A stretch of DNA of 64,000 bases from assembly GCA_003149345.1 (NCBI GenBank), contig QFWI01000016.1, forward strand, positions 124,001 through 188,000, read 5' to 3'. The translations under genes were made by a program, and so were the position numbers. Origin of the DNA: Vampirovibrio chlorellavorus. Lineage in GTDB: Bacteria > Cyanobacteriota > Vampirovibrionia > Vampirovibrionales > Vampirovibrionaceae. Shown here in pieces: positions 17,087-26,171 of the stretch (positions are counted from its first letter, which is position 1; every line of letters starts with the position of its first letter). The notes below the pieces were generated by a model. It was given only the letters and a program-made list of their open reading frames with translations, did not search any database and was not told the origin of the DNA.

Positions 17087-19111
17087 TTAGCGATCGTGGC
17101 TCTTTGTCAGAAGGGTCTGGATTTCTGATGGCGTGTGCCCTTGCCAACGAATGCGATTGGCCACAATGGGGTGGTGGTAATCGCTTTTGGCGATGGAGCC
17201 CCCACCGTCCGTGATTAAAATGGGCGGGGCCACAAACCACTTGAACACGGCCTTGGACATGCGATCGAAAAACTTGTTCAGCCACTCGACTTTCTGATCG
17301 GGTGTTATCGGATGCTGCTGTTCGTAACTAAACGGGGTTTCCAGCATTTGGGCATGGCTTTGGTTCAGGGTTTCCAGCCGCCAGATGACCTCATCGGCGA
17401 ACTCGTAAGGCATCAGCTCGGTCTCTGCGGTCACCAATACGCCGGTTTGGGGATCTCGCTTGAGATCCGCCCCGGAGGGCTTGGTGATGACACTTGCCGG
17501 TAGTACATTTCGGGGCGTTTTCAGGGTTGCTGGCCGGTGTTCATTGAGCCAACGGGCCAAGGCCCGCACTTTGGTCTTGCACACATCGCCAATGGGGGCC
17601 AAGGCCCCGGACATATCGCCGTTCACCGTAGCATAGCCCAGGTAAAACTCGGATTTATCGGAGGTGGCCACTGGCAGGGCCCGAAACTCGTTGCCCAATT
17701 GGCGCAAAATAGTGGCTCGAGAGATGGCCTGCACGTTGTCGGCGGCGTTGGAGCGGGCATCGGTCGGCCCCCAGAAGGCCTCCAGTGAGGTGCGAACTGT
17801 GCCAAACTCCTGGGTAAAAGCGTTGGTGATAGCCCCAATGGGGATTTCCACCCAGGGGCAGCCCAAATTTTCGGCGATGGCTTGGGCGTCCCGGCGGTTT
17901 TCATCCGGGGTAATGGCTGAGGGCATGCTGACGGTCAGCAGATTTTCCGGGCCCAGGGCATCGGCTACCAATACGGCCACCACGGCGGAATCCAGCCCGC
18001 CCGAGAGGCCCAGAACGGCCTTTTGAAAGCCGGTTTTGGCAAAGTAATCCCGAATCCCTTGCAGCAGGGACTGGTAAGTGCGGGCCAGATCCGCCGTGTC
18101 ATAGGCCTGAAAGGCTGGGGGCTGAAGGCAGGGCGAGGCGGATGCGTCGGTAGTTTCTGTGGCTTGATCGCCGGGCAGCGGGGCAATCCGGCCCTGGCCT
18201 TTGAGCGGATTAATGATCAGCAGTTGCTCCTGAAAACTTTCCGCCCGGGAGAATAGTTGTCCTTGGGCATTGTAGGCCCGACTACCCCCGTCAAAGGCCA
18301 GTTCATCAACCGTGCCCACCTGATTGATGTAAACCAGCGGCGTGCCGTGCTTTTGGGCCACGTGGGCGCACAATTGATGACGAACGGCTTCTTTCCCGGA
18401 GCGACTGGGGGAGGAGGACAGGTTAATGAGGGCCTGCGGGCCTTGGGCCATCAAGCCTTCAATGGGGTTGTGCGGGTAGTGAGGGTGTTCAAAAAATTCG
18501 GGATCGTTCCATAAATCTTCGCAAATAGAAACGGCGTAGCGGTGCCCGTGTACCGTAATCAGACCTTGTCCGCCCTGTAAGGGTGGGTTCAGGGTCACAT
18601 CAGTCAGCCATTCCTGCCCGATGGCCCCGCTAACCGGCGAGGATTCAAACTGGCGATAATCCTCAAACTCGTTGTAACCGGGAATCAGGCTTTTGCGGAA
18701 AATGGCCTGAATTTTTCCTTCGCCCAGCAAGGCAGCGGCGTTGAAGGCGGTTTTACCGATTCTCTTTTCAGAGGGCTTGGGTAGCCGGGGCTCCACAAAA
18801 CCCACCAGCGCATAGGTTTGGCCGGTATTCTGGGCAATGCCCTCCAGCCACTTCAGGTTTTCCGTCACCAAAAACGGATGTCGCACAATGACATCTCGGG
18901 GCGGATAGCCCATCAGGGCCAGTTCCGGGAAAATGACCAAATCCACCTGTTGTTGCTCGGCCAGGCGCAGGGCGGCCATGATTTTGCGGGCGTTTCCCGC
19001 TAAATCTCCCGGTGTGGTATTGATTTGAGCCAAGGCTAAGTTCCCTTGGCCATAGCCAGCGGTGAAATCCGGGGGAAAGCTGGTGGGGAGGGCCTGTTGT
19101 GTCTGGTTCAT
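17087..19111 (-). CDS. nadE: Glutamine-dependent NAD+ synthetase
   Basis: A 674-residue enzyme with an N-terminal nitrilase-type glutaminase (Glu in FPELALMGYPPRD, Lys in FRKSLIPGYNEF, Cys in VSICEDLW) and a C-terminal synthetase with the PP-loop LSGGLDSAVVA. It makes NAD+ from nicotinic acid adenine dinucleotide, ATP and glutamine; ammonia is channelled between the two domains. AGGGGA precedes the ATG by about eight bases. It lies 27 bases downstream of a cupin gene on the same strand, so the two are probably co-transcribed. Length and motifs are normal for the long glutamine-dependent form. Confidence 0.95.
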   Translation of the reverse strand: MNQTQQALPTSFPPDFTAGYGQGNLALAQINTTPGDLAGNARKIMAALRLAEQQQVDLVIFPELALMGYPPRDVIVRHPFLVTENLKWLEGIAQNTGQTYALVGFVEPRLPKPSEKRIGKTAFNAAALLGEGKIQAIFRKSLIPGYNEFEDYRQFESSPVSGAIGQEWLTDVTLNPPLQGGQGLITVHGHRYAVSICEDLWNDPEFFEHPHYPHNPIEGLMAQGPQALINLSSSPSRSGKEAVRHQLCAHVAQKHGTPLVYINQVGTVDELAFDGGSRAYNAQGQLFSRAESFQEQLLIINPLKGQGRIAPLPGDQATETTDASASPCLQPPAFQAYDTADLARTYQSLLQGIRDYFAKTGFQKAVLGLSGGLDSAVVAVLVADALGPENLLTVSMPSAITPDENRRDAQAIAENLGCPWVEIPIGAITNAFTQEFGTVRTSLEAFWGPTDARSNAADNVQAISRATILRQLGNEFRALPVATSDKSEFYLGYATVNGDMSGALAPIGDVCKTKVRALARWLNEHRPATLKTPRNVLPASVITKPSGADLKRDPQTGVLVTAETELMPYEFADEVIWRLETLNQSHAQMLETPFSYEQQHPITPDQKVEWLNKFFDRMSKAVFKWFVAPPILITDGGGSIAKSDYHHPIVANRIRWQGHTPSEIQTLLTKSHDR

Positions 19112-19138
19112 GGACGGGGTCCCCTATAAAAGACGGAC

Positions 19139-19807
19139 TTAGCTGCGGCCGTAATCATCCTGACGCCGCTCAATGTCATCTTCCCCAAAGTAGTCGCCCA
19201 GTTGCAGCTCAATAATCTCCACGGGGCTGGTGTTTTCCGCCGGATTGGTAATGCGGTGCCAGTGGTGCAGGGGGATGTGGATATAATCACCCGGAGTAAG
19301 CCCGACGGTGTTCTCTTCCAGGGTAATGGCAGGTTGCCCTGCGGTAATGAACCAGTGTTCTTCCCGCTTTTGATGCCGTTGCAGGCTCAGGCGATTGCCG
19401 GGCTTCACGGCCAATTGCTTCAGTTTGAAGTCGGGCTCGTCCTTGAGGACTGTAAAGCTGCCCCAGGGACGTTCTTCGGTAATTTCGGCCAAAGGGACCG
19501 GGGTGAGGTCATTGTCCCAGATGATTTCCAAGACCAAAGCCGGTTGTTGGCCCGTGTTGGAGAGACGCACGGACTGCCCGTTACTGAGGGTCAGCCGCTG
19601 TCCTTTATGGAGGGTTTCAGTCTCTCCGGTGGCGTTGCTTTGCTGTATGGAACCGCTGACTACCATCCAGTGCGCCTCGCTGGCCGATTCTTTCGGAGCC
19701 TCTGGCAGGCAGGCACCCGGCGCCAACTGGAATAAGCGCACCTGATAGGTCTCTGTACCATATAAAATTTCGGTGGGGACAGCGGTGGAGGAATTTGGGG
19801 AAGTCAC
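19139..19807 (-). CDS. Cupin protein, mannose-6-phosphate isomerase type II-like
   Basis: A 222-residue protein with two cupin-like halves. The C-terminal half (about residues 105-210) matches the cupin domain of bifunctional mannose-1-phosphate guanylyltransferase/mannose-6-phosphate isomerases: RPWGSFTVL, LKQLAVKPGNRLSLQRH, REEHWFITAG and HIPLHHWHRITNPA, with metal-ligand His and Glu residues kept. The N-terminal half is a weaker cupin with no full set of ligands. It may isomerise mannose-6-phosphate for GDP-mannose supply, but the guanylyltransferase part is absent here, so another sugar-phosphate substrate is possible. Starts with GTG and lies just upstream of nadE. Confidence 0.75.
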   Translation of the reverse strand: MTSPNSSTAVPTEILYGTETYQVRLFQLAPGACLPEAPKESASEAHWMVVSGSIQQSNATGETETLHKGQRLTLSNGQSVRLSNTGQQPALVLEIIWDNDLTPVPLAEITEERPWGSFTVLKDEPDFKLKQLAVKPGNRLSLQRHQKREEHWFITAGQPAITLEENTVGLTPGDYIHIPLHHWHRITNPAENTSPVEIIELQLGDYFGEDDIERRQDDYGRS

Positions 19808-19998
19808 GGACGTGGAGATCTTGCTTGCGGGTTGCTATAGTTCTGCGATTATACCCCAGACCCCCGCCTTGTGCAGTGGGTCTGGCCGTAATTTTGGAAA
19901 GTGTTGTTGAATGCCCGCCGAATGTAGGAGTCAATGCCTGATCAGAAGGGGTATAACCAAAGAAGTGGAGTGAATTCAAACCGACCTTGAGTGAATCC

Positions 19999-20724
19999 AT
20001 GCGCCGTATTCTGAACCTGAACGTGATTTTTTGCCGGTGGCTGGGGCCACAGAAAGCTGGAGCCTGGCTTCTTGGGACGTTGTTAACGCTGGTCTGCTTT
20101 GTCATGCCAACGTCCTGGGCTATGGATTATGGCTTTGCTCCGGTGAGTGGCCAGTTGACCTCTCATTTTGGCTGGCGGGTGGATCCTATGACTGGCTCCC
20201 AGCGCTTTCACGGGGGCATTGATCTGGCGGCGGCCAGCGGAACGCCGGTTTATGCCCCGCAGGCTGGGTTGGTGATGTTCAGCGGGTATTACGGCGGCTA
20301 TGGCAACGTGGTCGTCCTGAGCCATGGTAATTCCCTGTTTACCTTGTACGGGCACAATTCCCAGTTACTGGTCAGGCCCGGGGATGCGGTGTATCGGGGG
20401 CAGATGATTTCCAAGGTGGGCTCTACGGGCCGCTCTACCGGGCCACACCTGCATTTTGAAGTCCATCATAACGGGCAGTACGTCAATCCCATGACCTACC
20501 TCAGTTACTTGCAGCCGGGGGCCGGGGTTCCCCTGATGGCCCAGGCCCGTCCGCCACAAACCAGCCGGGTGGTGGCCCAAACGGCTGCCCAGTCCATGGA
20601 TTCGGACAGCGGCGTGCAGACTTTGGCGGTCAAGCACGTCAACCGAAAATCCCATCGGGGGTATGCCACCGGTAAATCCGTCGAGCTGGTGACCGGCAAT
20701 CGGGTGCAAACGGTTCAATTTTAG
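19999..20724 (+). CDS. M23 family (LytM-type) peptidase, exported
   Basis: A 241-residue protein with a hydrophobic N-terminal segment (about residues 12-42, ending near SWA) that should export it. The M23 core has all metal and catalytic residues: HGGIDLAAASGTPV (His and Asp), HGNSLFTLYGH, and STGPHLHFEV (HxH). It probably cleaves peptide bridges in peptidoglycan during growth or division. A disordered C-terminal tail of about 75 residues follows. A TTG four codons earlier is an alternative start. It is transcribed divergently from the cupin-nadE pair. A second M23 gene lies at 62680-63522. Confidence 0.9.
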   Translation: MRRILNLNVIFCRWLGPQKAGAWLLGTLLTLVCFVMPTSWAMDYGFAPVSGQLTSHFGWRVDPMTGSQRFHGGIDLAAASGTPVYAPQAGLVMFSGYYGGYGNVVVLSHGNSLFTLYGHNSQLLVRPGDAVYRGQMISKVGSTGRSTGPHLHFEVHHNGQYVNPMTYLSYLQPGAGVPLMAQARPPQTSRVVAQTAAQSMDSDSGVQTLAVKHVNRKSHRGYATGKSVELVTGNRVQTVQF

Positions 20725-20869
20725 GCCCGCCGTGGGTGGGATTGGATGATGTCTGCCATGGCGTTTGCATACCCCGATCCTCGCATTTCTGCTATGATCG
20801 GCTAAGATTGGCTAGTAAAATAGATGACGCCAACGCGTATGCAATGGAATAAGGGATAGAGTTTAGCAG

Positions 20870-22489
20870 ATGGCGGATTCGGCAAGACCGTTTCACCAGG
20901 AAACCTGGTTTGAGGTTGTATTTGTGGCAGCCTGCTTTGTGGCGGGCTATTTTCTGTTTAAATACCTGATGCCTGCCGTGGAAATGGACCCCAACGCCAT
21001 TCAGGCCGTGGCCATGGCCAAGCTGTTTTCAGAAGGTCGGATTCTGGAGGCCTTTTCCCGCTTTAATTTGCCCCCCGTCTATCCCGCCTTGATGGCCTTG
21101 GTCATCAAGCTCAAGCGCACCACCGAATTGCCCCGACTGATAGAGGGGTTTCACATCCTCAATCTGGTGTTGTATTTCCTGTCCACCGGCCTGGTCTACT
21201 TTTTTGTGCGGCGGCAAATTCCCAAGCCGTACACCTTTATTATTACGGCTTTATTTGTGTTGGCCCCAGCCACTTTGGGCATGGCCTGGGCCATTAACCC
21301 GCAAATGATTTACGTGGTCTTATCCCTGGCCAGCCTGATTGCCATTGACATCAGCCTGAGCAAGGAGTCGGCGCTGGGTGGGCAACTGTCCCGGGGAGAG
21401 ATTATTCTGTGCGGGGCCCTGATGGGACTGAGCATTCTCAGTTGGCAGGTGGGCTATACGCTGCTCATCGCTTTTTTCTTTGTGACGGTGAAGCGCTTTG
21501 GCTTGAAGAAAAGCGCTACCATTCTGTCCATCATTATTCTGTGTTTAAGCCCTTTTGTGGGACGGGATTTGTTCTACGTGGTGCGTAGCCCTCAGCCTTA
21601 CGTGGGGCCGTCTACCACCATTGTGCAGAATATTGCCGAGCAAGGCTTCTTCCGCACCTTTGAGGCCTATGCCGATCGCATTATTCTCAATATCACCGAT
21701 CATACGCTGGGCGATTTGAACCTGGCCTCCGTGGATCGCTTGGCCCAAACGCCCCGCGCCAGCGGGCCTGCCCGCATTGATGTGGAGAAAAAGCCCTGGG
21801 TTCGCTGGATGATTGCCTTTGTGGCCATCGTGGGCGCGGTTTACGGCTTGTACCAATACACCGGCATCGGCACTTTGTACCTGTGTACTTATGTCATTAC
21901 CGCGTTGGCCTTGTTGCCCAGTGCGGGGCTCAGTTTATCGCCGGTGATGCCGTTGCTGTTGTTTTACTTGTACTTTGGATTGCTGCGAACCGGGCAGTGG
22001 TTCCAGCGTTTGGATATGCCCTTGCTGACCCGAGTGGCGGTGCCCATTCTGACGGGCTGGATTTTACTGGCCACCCTGACCAGCCATCTTGGCATGGCCC
22101 GAGGGGTGGGGAAAGCTGCCGTGGAAAAGACCCGCAAGCCTAAAATTATGTATATGAGTACGGCCAAGGAGCCGGAAAGTCGCTTGGAAAGCGCTCAAAC
22201 CGTAAGCGCCCACCGGCGGGCCATGGATTGGCTCAAAGAGCATACCGAGCCCGGCGACAAGATTGCCACTCCCAAGCCTGGGGCCTTGAGTCGGCTGAAT
22301 ACGGGGGCTGACGGTACGGGCCAGACCGAACAGCAACTGAGTAGCGAGTTGGGGCAGTATAACTATCTGGTGGAAGAGGGCGCCGCCAAGATTTCCCCCG
22401 CCCGCACCGTGGCCAGTAAGGGCCTTAAAATGGTGTATGAGGATGTGCCGGGCCGGATTCGCATTTGGCAGGTCAACCCCACCCGCTGA
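20870..22489 (+). CDS. Polytopic membrane protein, likely GT-C type glycosyltransferase
   Basis: A 539-residue protein with about ten hydrophobic segments between residues 13 and 410 and a soluble C-terminal domain of about 120 residues. The overall plan (first membrane helix, a short periplasmic loop with acidic residues at VEMDPN, then paired helices) is that of the ArnT/PMT-like GT-C family that uses polyprenyl-phosphate sugars. I do not see a diagnostic motif, so the assignment is by topology only. A ribosome site (AAGGGATAGAG) lies ahead of the ATG. It may act in envelope glycan or lipid modification; the neighbouring methyltransferase gene is 138 bases downstream on the same strand. Confidence 0.6.
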   Translation: MADSARPFHQETWFEVVFVAACFVAGYFLFKYLMPAVEMDPNAIQAVAMAKLFSEGRILEAFSRFNLPPVYPALMALVIKLKRTTELPRLIEGFHILNLVLYFLSTGLVYFFVRRQIPKPYTFIITALFVLAPATLGMAWAINPQMIYVVLSLASLIAIDISLSKESALGGQLSRGEIILCGALMGLSILSWQVGYTLLIAFFFVTVKRFGLKKSATILSIIILCLSPFVGRDLFYVVRSPQPYVGPSTTIVQNIAEQGFFRTFEAYADRIILNITDHTLGDLNLASVDRLAQTPRASGPARIDVEKKPWVRWMIAFVAIVGAVYGLYQYTGIGTLYLCTYVITALALLPSAGLSLSPVMPLLLFYLYFGLLRTGQWFQRLDMPLLTRVAVPILTGWILLATLTSHLGMARGVGKAAVEKTRKPKIMYMSTAKEPESRLESAQTVSAHRRAMDWLKEHTEPGDKIATPKPGALSRLNTGADGTGQTEQQLSSELGQYNYLVEEGAAKISPARTVASKGLKMVYEDVPGRIRIWQVNPTR

Positions 22490-22627
22490 GTTTTGTTGGG
22501 TTTGATCCGGTTTGCGAAGATGGGCGCTTTTCGCTTTAATAAGTAGCAGTAAAAGCGGCCCTCGTATTCTTACAGTCAGTCGGATGAGCAATGTACCCCT
22601 TTAGGCTGGTCAGGCTGGCGGAAACGG

Positions 22628-23362
22628 ATGAAACCAATGAACTGTGACTCTCATCAGCATGCGCCCAGTGTTATGGATGCCCCCTTGGGCTCTTGTGGCA
22701 AGCCCTGTGATCAGACCTGTGATGAGCCTTGTGCTGATAAGCCGGCTCCACCGGCCAAGTCTCGCTGGGCCCATTGGCTGAACGCCAGTCTGTTTAACAC
22801 CCTGGATCTTTGCTTTGATGAAGTGTACCAGGAGCCGAAAAAGATTTTGATTGTGGGGGGCTGCCGTCAAATGGACTGGGCCCAGCACGTGGCCTTGTTG
22901 TTGCCCGCCGCTGAAATTCACCTGGTGGATCCCGATGAAGCGGTGGTCAAGCGGGCTCAGGAAGAGATTTGCTGCCGTTTCAAGTTTGTGACCGCTCCCC
23001 TGGAGCAGTTGCCTTATGACACCAATCAGTTTGACCTGACCTTGGCCCATAATGTGTTGGCCCTGCCGCAGCAGGACTGGGAGCGCACGCTGGCCGAGTT
23101 GTCTCGGGTCACCCAGTCTAACCTGATGGTTTCGGTGCATCGCCCTTTGCTGTGGGCCATGGCGAGTCGGGTCAGTGGATTTGCCCATGCGGTGAAAGAG
23201 CTGGGCATTGCGGTGCCTGCGAGGCTTCCCGGCAGCAACGCTTTTATCAGTCAGCTGAGCCGCCATACGAACATTAAAACCAAGCTGGCCCCCTTCCCCT
23301 GGACAGTGTACATGACTGCTGTGCGCCCCAAGTGGGATGAGAAGTTAACCCTGGCCTCCTAA
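22628..23362 (+). CDS. SAM-dependent methyltransferase with Cys-rich N-terminus
   Basis: A 244-residue class I methyltransferase. Motif I (KKILIVGGC, 71-79), the acidic end of strand 2 (IHLVDPDE) and LPYDTNQFDLTLAHNVL (post-I/II region) are clear, as in the UbiE/Methyltransf_11 group. The N-terminal 40 residues are unusual: Cys at 23, 27, 31 and 35, each four apart, plus Cys6 and several His (DSHQH), which look able to bind metal. Substrate unknown. Motif I reads VGGC rather than ExGxGxG, so SAM binding may be altered. Confidence 0.75.
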   Translation: MKPMNCDSHQHAPSVMDAPLGSCGKPCDQTCDEPCADKPAPPAKSRWAHWLNASLFNTLDLCFDEVYQEPKKILIVGGCRQMDWAQHVALLLPAAEIHLVDPDEAVVKRAQEEICCRFKFVTAPLEQLPYDTNQFDLTLAHNVLALPQQDWERTLAELSRVTQSNLMVSVHRPLLWAMASRVSGFAHAVKELGIAVPARLPGSNAFISQLSRHTNIKTKLAPFPWTVYMTAVRPKWDEKLTLAS

Positions 23363-23503
23363 AGCGCCTGATACCGTGCTGACGCCGGAAGGTGCCCTTC
23401 TTGAGGGTGTTCTTGGGCTGTTTTCAGCTTTTTGTAAAGAAGTTTGAAGCATTTTAGGGGGATTGGCAATTCCAGTCTTTTGATTGTTTTTATTTAAGCA
23501 TAG

Positions 23504-23526
23504 GGAGCGGTGGCTGAGTGGTTTAA
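23504..23526 (+). pseudogene. 5' fragment of a tRNA-Ser gene
   Basis: The sequence from GGAGCGGTGGCTGAGTGG onward matches the acceptor strand and D-arm start of a class II tRNA-Ser: compare the intact tRNA-Ser at 37304, which begins GGAGAGGTGGCTGAGTGG. After about 23 bases the similarity ends: there is no anticodon arm, variable arm, T-arm or matching acceptor strand downstream. It is therefore a truncated remnant, perhaps left by integration or recombination at a tRNA gene. Confidence 0.6.
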
Positions 23527-23887
23527 TACACAATCATCCATTGACTTCTCTATCACGGGAAGTTATTTGACGTTGGGCTGGAGTTTAGATAGGTATGCGG
23601 GGTTTATCAACAGTGCGTCACGGATTCATTAATGCCGATTGGCTGGATGTCGTACGCTCTGAAAAAGCCCCCTCGTGGACGATGGCTTGAGGTTTAAAGT
23701 AATAGTCGCTTTCTGGAGTCTGGGATGTAACATCAACATCCATCGGCGCTGGAACCGTGATGGGCGGCACACTTGAAGTTTTGACATGGGATGGAGTGGT
23801 TCAATTTTGTTGAAGTAGATAAGTAATAGTAGGTAGTAGGAGGAAGTGGAAGCCGGGAGTATGGATTTTTCTCCAAAGATGCGGCCC

Positions 23888-23931
23888 TCGGGTCGTTTCT
23901 CTCTCTCTCTCTTTCTCTTCTCTCTCTCCAA
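23888..23931. repeat. CT-rich low-complexity tract
   Basis: Runs of CT dinucleotides broken by TTT and TTCT (CTCTCTCTCTCTTTCTC and so on). Such tracts are prone to slippage. No gene start lies near enough for an obvious phase-variation role. Confidence 0.8.
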
Positions 23932-23965
23932 TCAACAGGCAACGCAAGTTGCCTTTTTTTTTGGG

Positions 23966-24107
23966 GTAAGGCTGCCTTCACAAGACGTTTGTAAAACCGC
24001 GTGCCGCTCAAACAAGCCGTGGAATTGCTGTTGGCAAAGTTGCCCGGCATCCATCTGTAACTCGCTGTACTCAAATAGTTACAAACGTCTTGTGAAGGCA
24101 GCCTTAC
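23966..24107. repeat. Inverted-ended repeat element, copy A (142 bp)
   Basis: Two perfect 29-base inverted arms (23966-23994 and 24079-24107) enclose an 84-base core. The core is about 85% identical to that of copy B at 29977-30122 (I count 71 of 84 positions). The inner arm, ending ACGTTTGTAA, is shared with copy B, but the outer 11 bases differ while remaining self-complementary. No ORF, and no obvious target duplication. It lies between two convergent genes; on the plus strand it is followed by T-rich sequence. Confidence 0.85.
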
Positions 24108-24138
24108 TCTTCTTTTTAAATCTTTTTAAAACGAGGTT

Positions 24139-26055
24139 TCAATTGTTTGCTGAGCGGTTGCGAGCCATTTGCTGGCGCTCGCTCAATCGTTGCAATATGG
24201 ACTGGGCCAGTTCCTGCCGCAAGCGCTCCACATCGTCCTCAGTGGGTGCAGGCTGTCCTTTTTTCGCAAGCAACCCCCTCAGCACCAGATGATCCAGATG
24301 GACGCGGGCCGGATGGTTCCAGGTGGCGGCCCAAGATTCAACTGGTATTTGGGCCAGGGCCTGAAAGGCGGCCATCAGGGCGCTCTGTTCACTGCTGGAA
24401 TATAACGCCGGGTTGGGCACCGGGAACTGATCCAGATCGCAGCGGGCAAACTGTAAAACGCCTTCCCCCAGGCTGGCCCGACCCAGAAAGGCCAACAGGG
24501 CGCAGCATACCGTGCTGTTGAGCAGGGCGGCGATGAGCGCAGGAGGATGCTGGCTGGGATTGTGCAAGGTTAGGCCGTAAAAGGTCTGATCTTCGATGAA
24601 TTCCCCTTGGCACAGGGCAAAAAAGAAGCGTTGATCGATAAAGCGACTGCACAGGAGATGGGCGGTGGGTAGCTTTTTTTGCGCATGCCAGGCCGGTTGA
24701 TTGTGTTGAACGGATGTGACTTGCGGCCAAGGGGTGGCCGTGGTTCGCTTTTGTCGAGGACGGGCCGTTTGCCGCTCTCCCCACTGAATATAGGCCAGCG
24801 CGCCGTGCTTTCCCAGACGCTCCAATTCGGCTTTGCGGTAGGGGCAACAAAATAAAAATTCATTCAAAGCCTCGGGCCGCACAATCAGGCGCTTCAATTT
24901 TTTACTGGATCGCATCACCGGGATCAAAAATTCTGGCTCAATGCGCCATTTCGCGGCTTGCTCGGCAGAGAGGTAGAAGAACTGGTTAATCCCGGTTTTT
25001 AAGGGGTAACGGATGGTGCCCAGCGCGCCGAGCGGCTTCCATAGCTGGTATTGCCCATAAAGCTCCTGCAACGGTTTGGGGGCTCGCAAGTACAGATTGC
25101 AGTGCATGGATTGCATCCAGGGCAGGTCCGTGGGTAACAGTTGTCGATGGAACCCCGTCTGCGGGCTGAGGTTTTGTACTTGGGTGGTTAAGGCCTGCCA
25201 ATAATTGGGCTGATGAACGGGAGGCAATAATTGGGGCAAGGGGCGGTGTAACCGAATCCACTGGCACCCCGGGCCATTATTGGTATTTTTGCCGGGAATT
25301 TCTTTTTTTCGCAGGATGACGATGACCGGGTGAATGGCGGCATCGGGGAACCAGCGCTCACAGGCGGATTCAACCAGATACAACCAATCAAAATGATGCC
25401 ACAGGAAATGGCGGAAATACTGTCCAAATACCGAATCCAGCCAGCTGTTGCTGACCACGAAGGCCAGTATCCCTGCCGGCTGGAGTAGTCCATAGGCGTG
25501 GATAAAAAACCACTGGTATAAATCCGCTTTTTGAGAGAATAATTTGGCTTGATTTGGGAATTCCTCCAAATAATCCTGAAATAAATACCGATAAACAATT
25601 GACCGGTTATTTTTGTCCCTTGAGGTTGCGCCAGTGTTTATTTCCGGGCGAATATAGGGTGGGTTGCCAATAATTAAATCAAAATTTCCCAATATTTCTG
25701 GGGTGAAGGTCAAAAAATCACCTTGTCGTAAGTCCTGCCTCAAGTCCATACTGGCAGCATGAAGCTCGCGCACAGCGAGGTGCTTTTTCGCCATTTCCAG
25801 GGCCGCCGGGTTTTGCTCAATGCCCACGAGTTGCAAGTTGGTATGATTGAATTCCCGGGCCAGGGCAGCGGCTCGTTCTAAAAAAATGCCAGCTCCGCAA
25901 GCGGGTTCCAGTATGCGCTGAGGAGGCGCTTCCTGCGAGGCCAGGGCCAGCATGAAATCGCATAAAGCGGAGGGGGTGTAGAACTGCCCTTGCGCAAGAC
26001 GAGCCTGCCTGTTTGTCAGGGACGGTTTCATTTCGGATGTGACCGTTGTTTCCAC
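24139..26055 (-). CDS. N6-adenine DNA methyltransferase (Eco57I/TaqI-like)
   Basis: A 638-residue gamma-type amino-methyltransferase. The SAM motif ILEPACGAGIFLERA (about residue 45) and catalytic motif IV NPPY (in FDLIIGNPPYIRPE, about residue 131) are clear. The C-terminal half (about 320-600) resembles a TaqI-like target-recognition domain. It should methylate adenine at a specific DNA site. No nuclease motif is visible in the protein and no restriction gene lies next to it, so it seems to be an orphan or a remnant of a restriction or defence system. GTG start with GAGGGG upstream. It lies next to the tRNA fragment and repeat copy A, so it may have been acquired. Confidence 0.88.
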   Translation of the reverse strand: METTVTSEMKPSLTNRQARLAQGQFYTPSALCDFMLALASQEAPPQRILEPACGAGIFLERAAALAREFNHTNLQLVGIEQNPAALEMAKKHLAVRELHAASMDLRQDLRQGDFLTFTPEILGNFDLIIGNPPYIRPEINTGATSRDKNNRSIVYRYLFQDYLEEFPNQAKLFSQKADLYQWFFIHAYGLLQPAGILAFVVSNSWLDSVFGQYFRHFLWHHFDWLYLVESACERWFPDAAIHPVIVILRKKEIPGKNTNNGPGCQWIRLHRPLPQLLPPVHQPNYWQALTTQVQNLSPQTGFHRQLLPTDLPWMQSMHCNLYLRAPKPLQELYGQYQLWKPLGALGTIRYPLKTGINQFFYLSAEQAAKWRIEPEFLIPVMRSSKKLKRLIVRPEALNEFLFCCPYRKAELERLGKHGALAYIQWGERQTARPRQKRTTATPWPQVTSVQHNQPAWHAQKKLPTAHLLCSRFIDQRFFFALCQGEFIEDQTFYGLTLHNPSQHPPALIAALLNSTVCCALLAFLGRASLGEGVLQFARCDLDQFPVPNPALYSSSEQSALMAAFQALAQIPVESWAATWNHPARVHLDHLVLRGLLAKKGQPAPTEDDVERLRQELAQSILQRLSERQQMARNRSANN

Positions 26056-26171
26056 CGAAGCCCCTCGTAATCACTGAATCGTTGTTGATGACGATAAACG
26101 CTGTTGGATATTCACTCTGCTTCTTTATTGTAGCGGATGACGCTCCTGCATAGAGCGTGTTAGCGCCCAAG

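Larger units (their letters stand above)
23363..24138. other. Gene-free region with tRNA fragment, CT tract and hairpin repeat
   Basis: These 776 bases between two convergent genes (methyltransferase and DNA methylase) contain no protein gene I trust. They contain a 5' tRNA-Ser-like fragment at 23504-23526, a CT-rich low-complexity tract at 23888-23931, a run of nine T at 23954-23962, and copy A of the inverted-ended repeat at 23966-24107. The mixture looks like the scar of past insertions. Confidence 0.6.

Noticed and set aside
23888..23931. CT tract as CRISPR or phase-variable promoter
   Set aside because: There are no regular repeat-spacer units, and no gene start is close enough for slippage to affect it.
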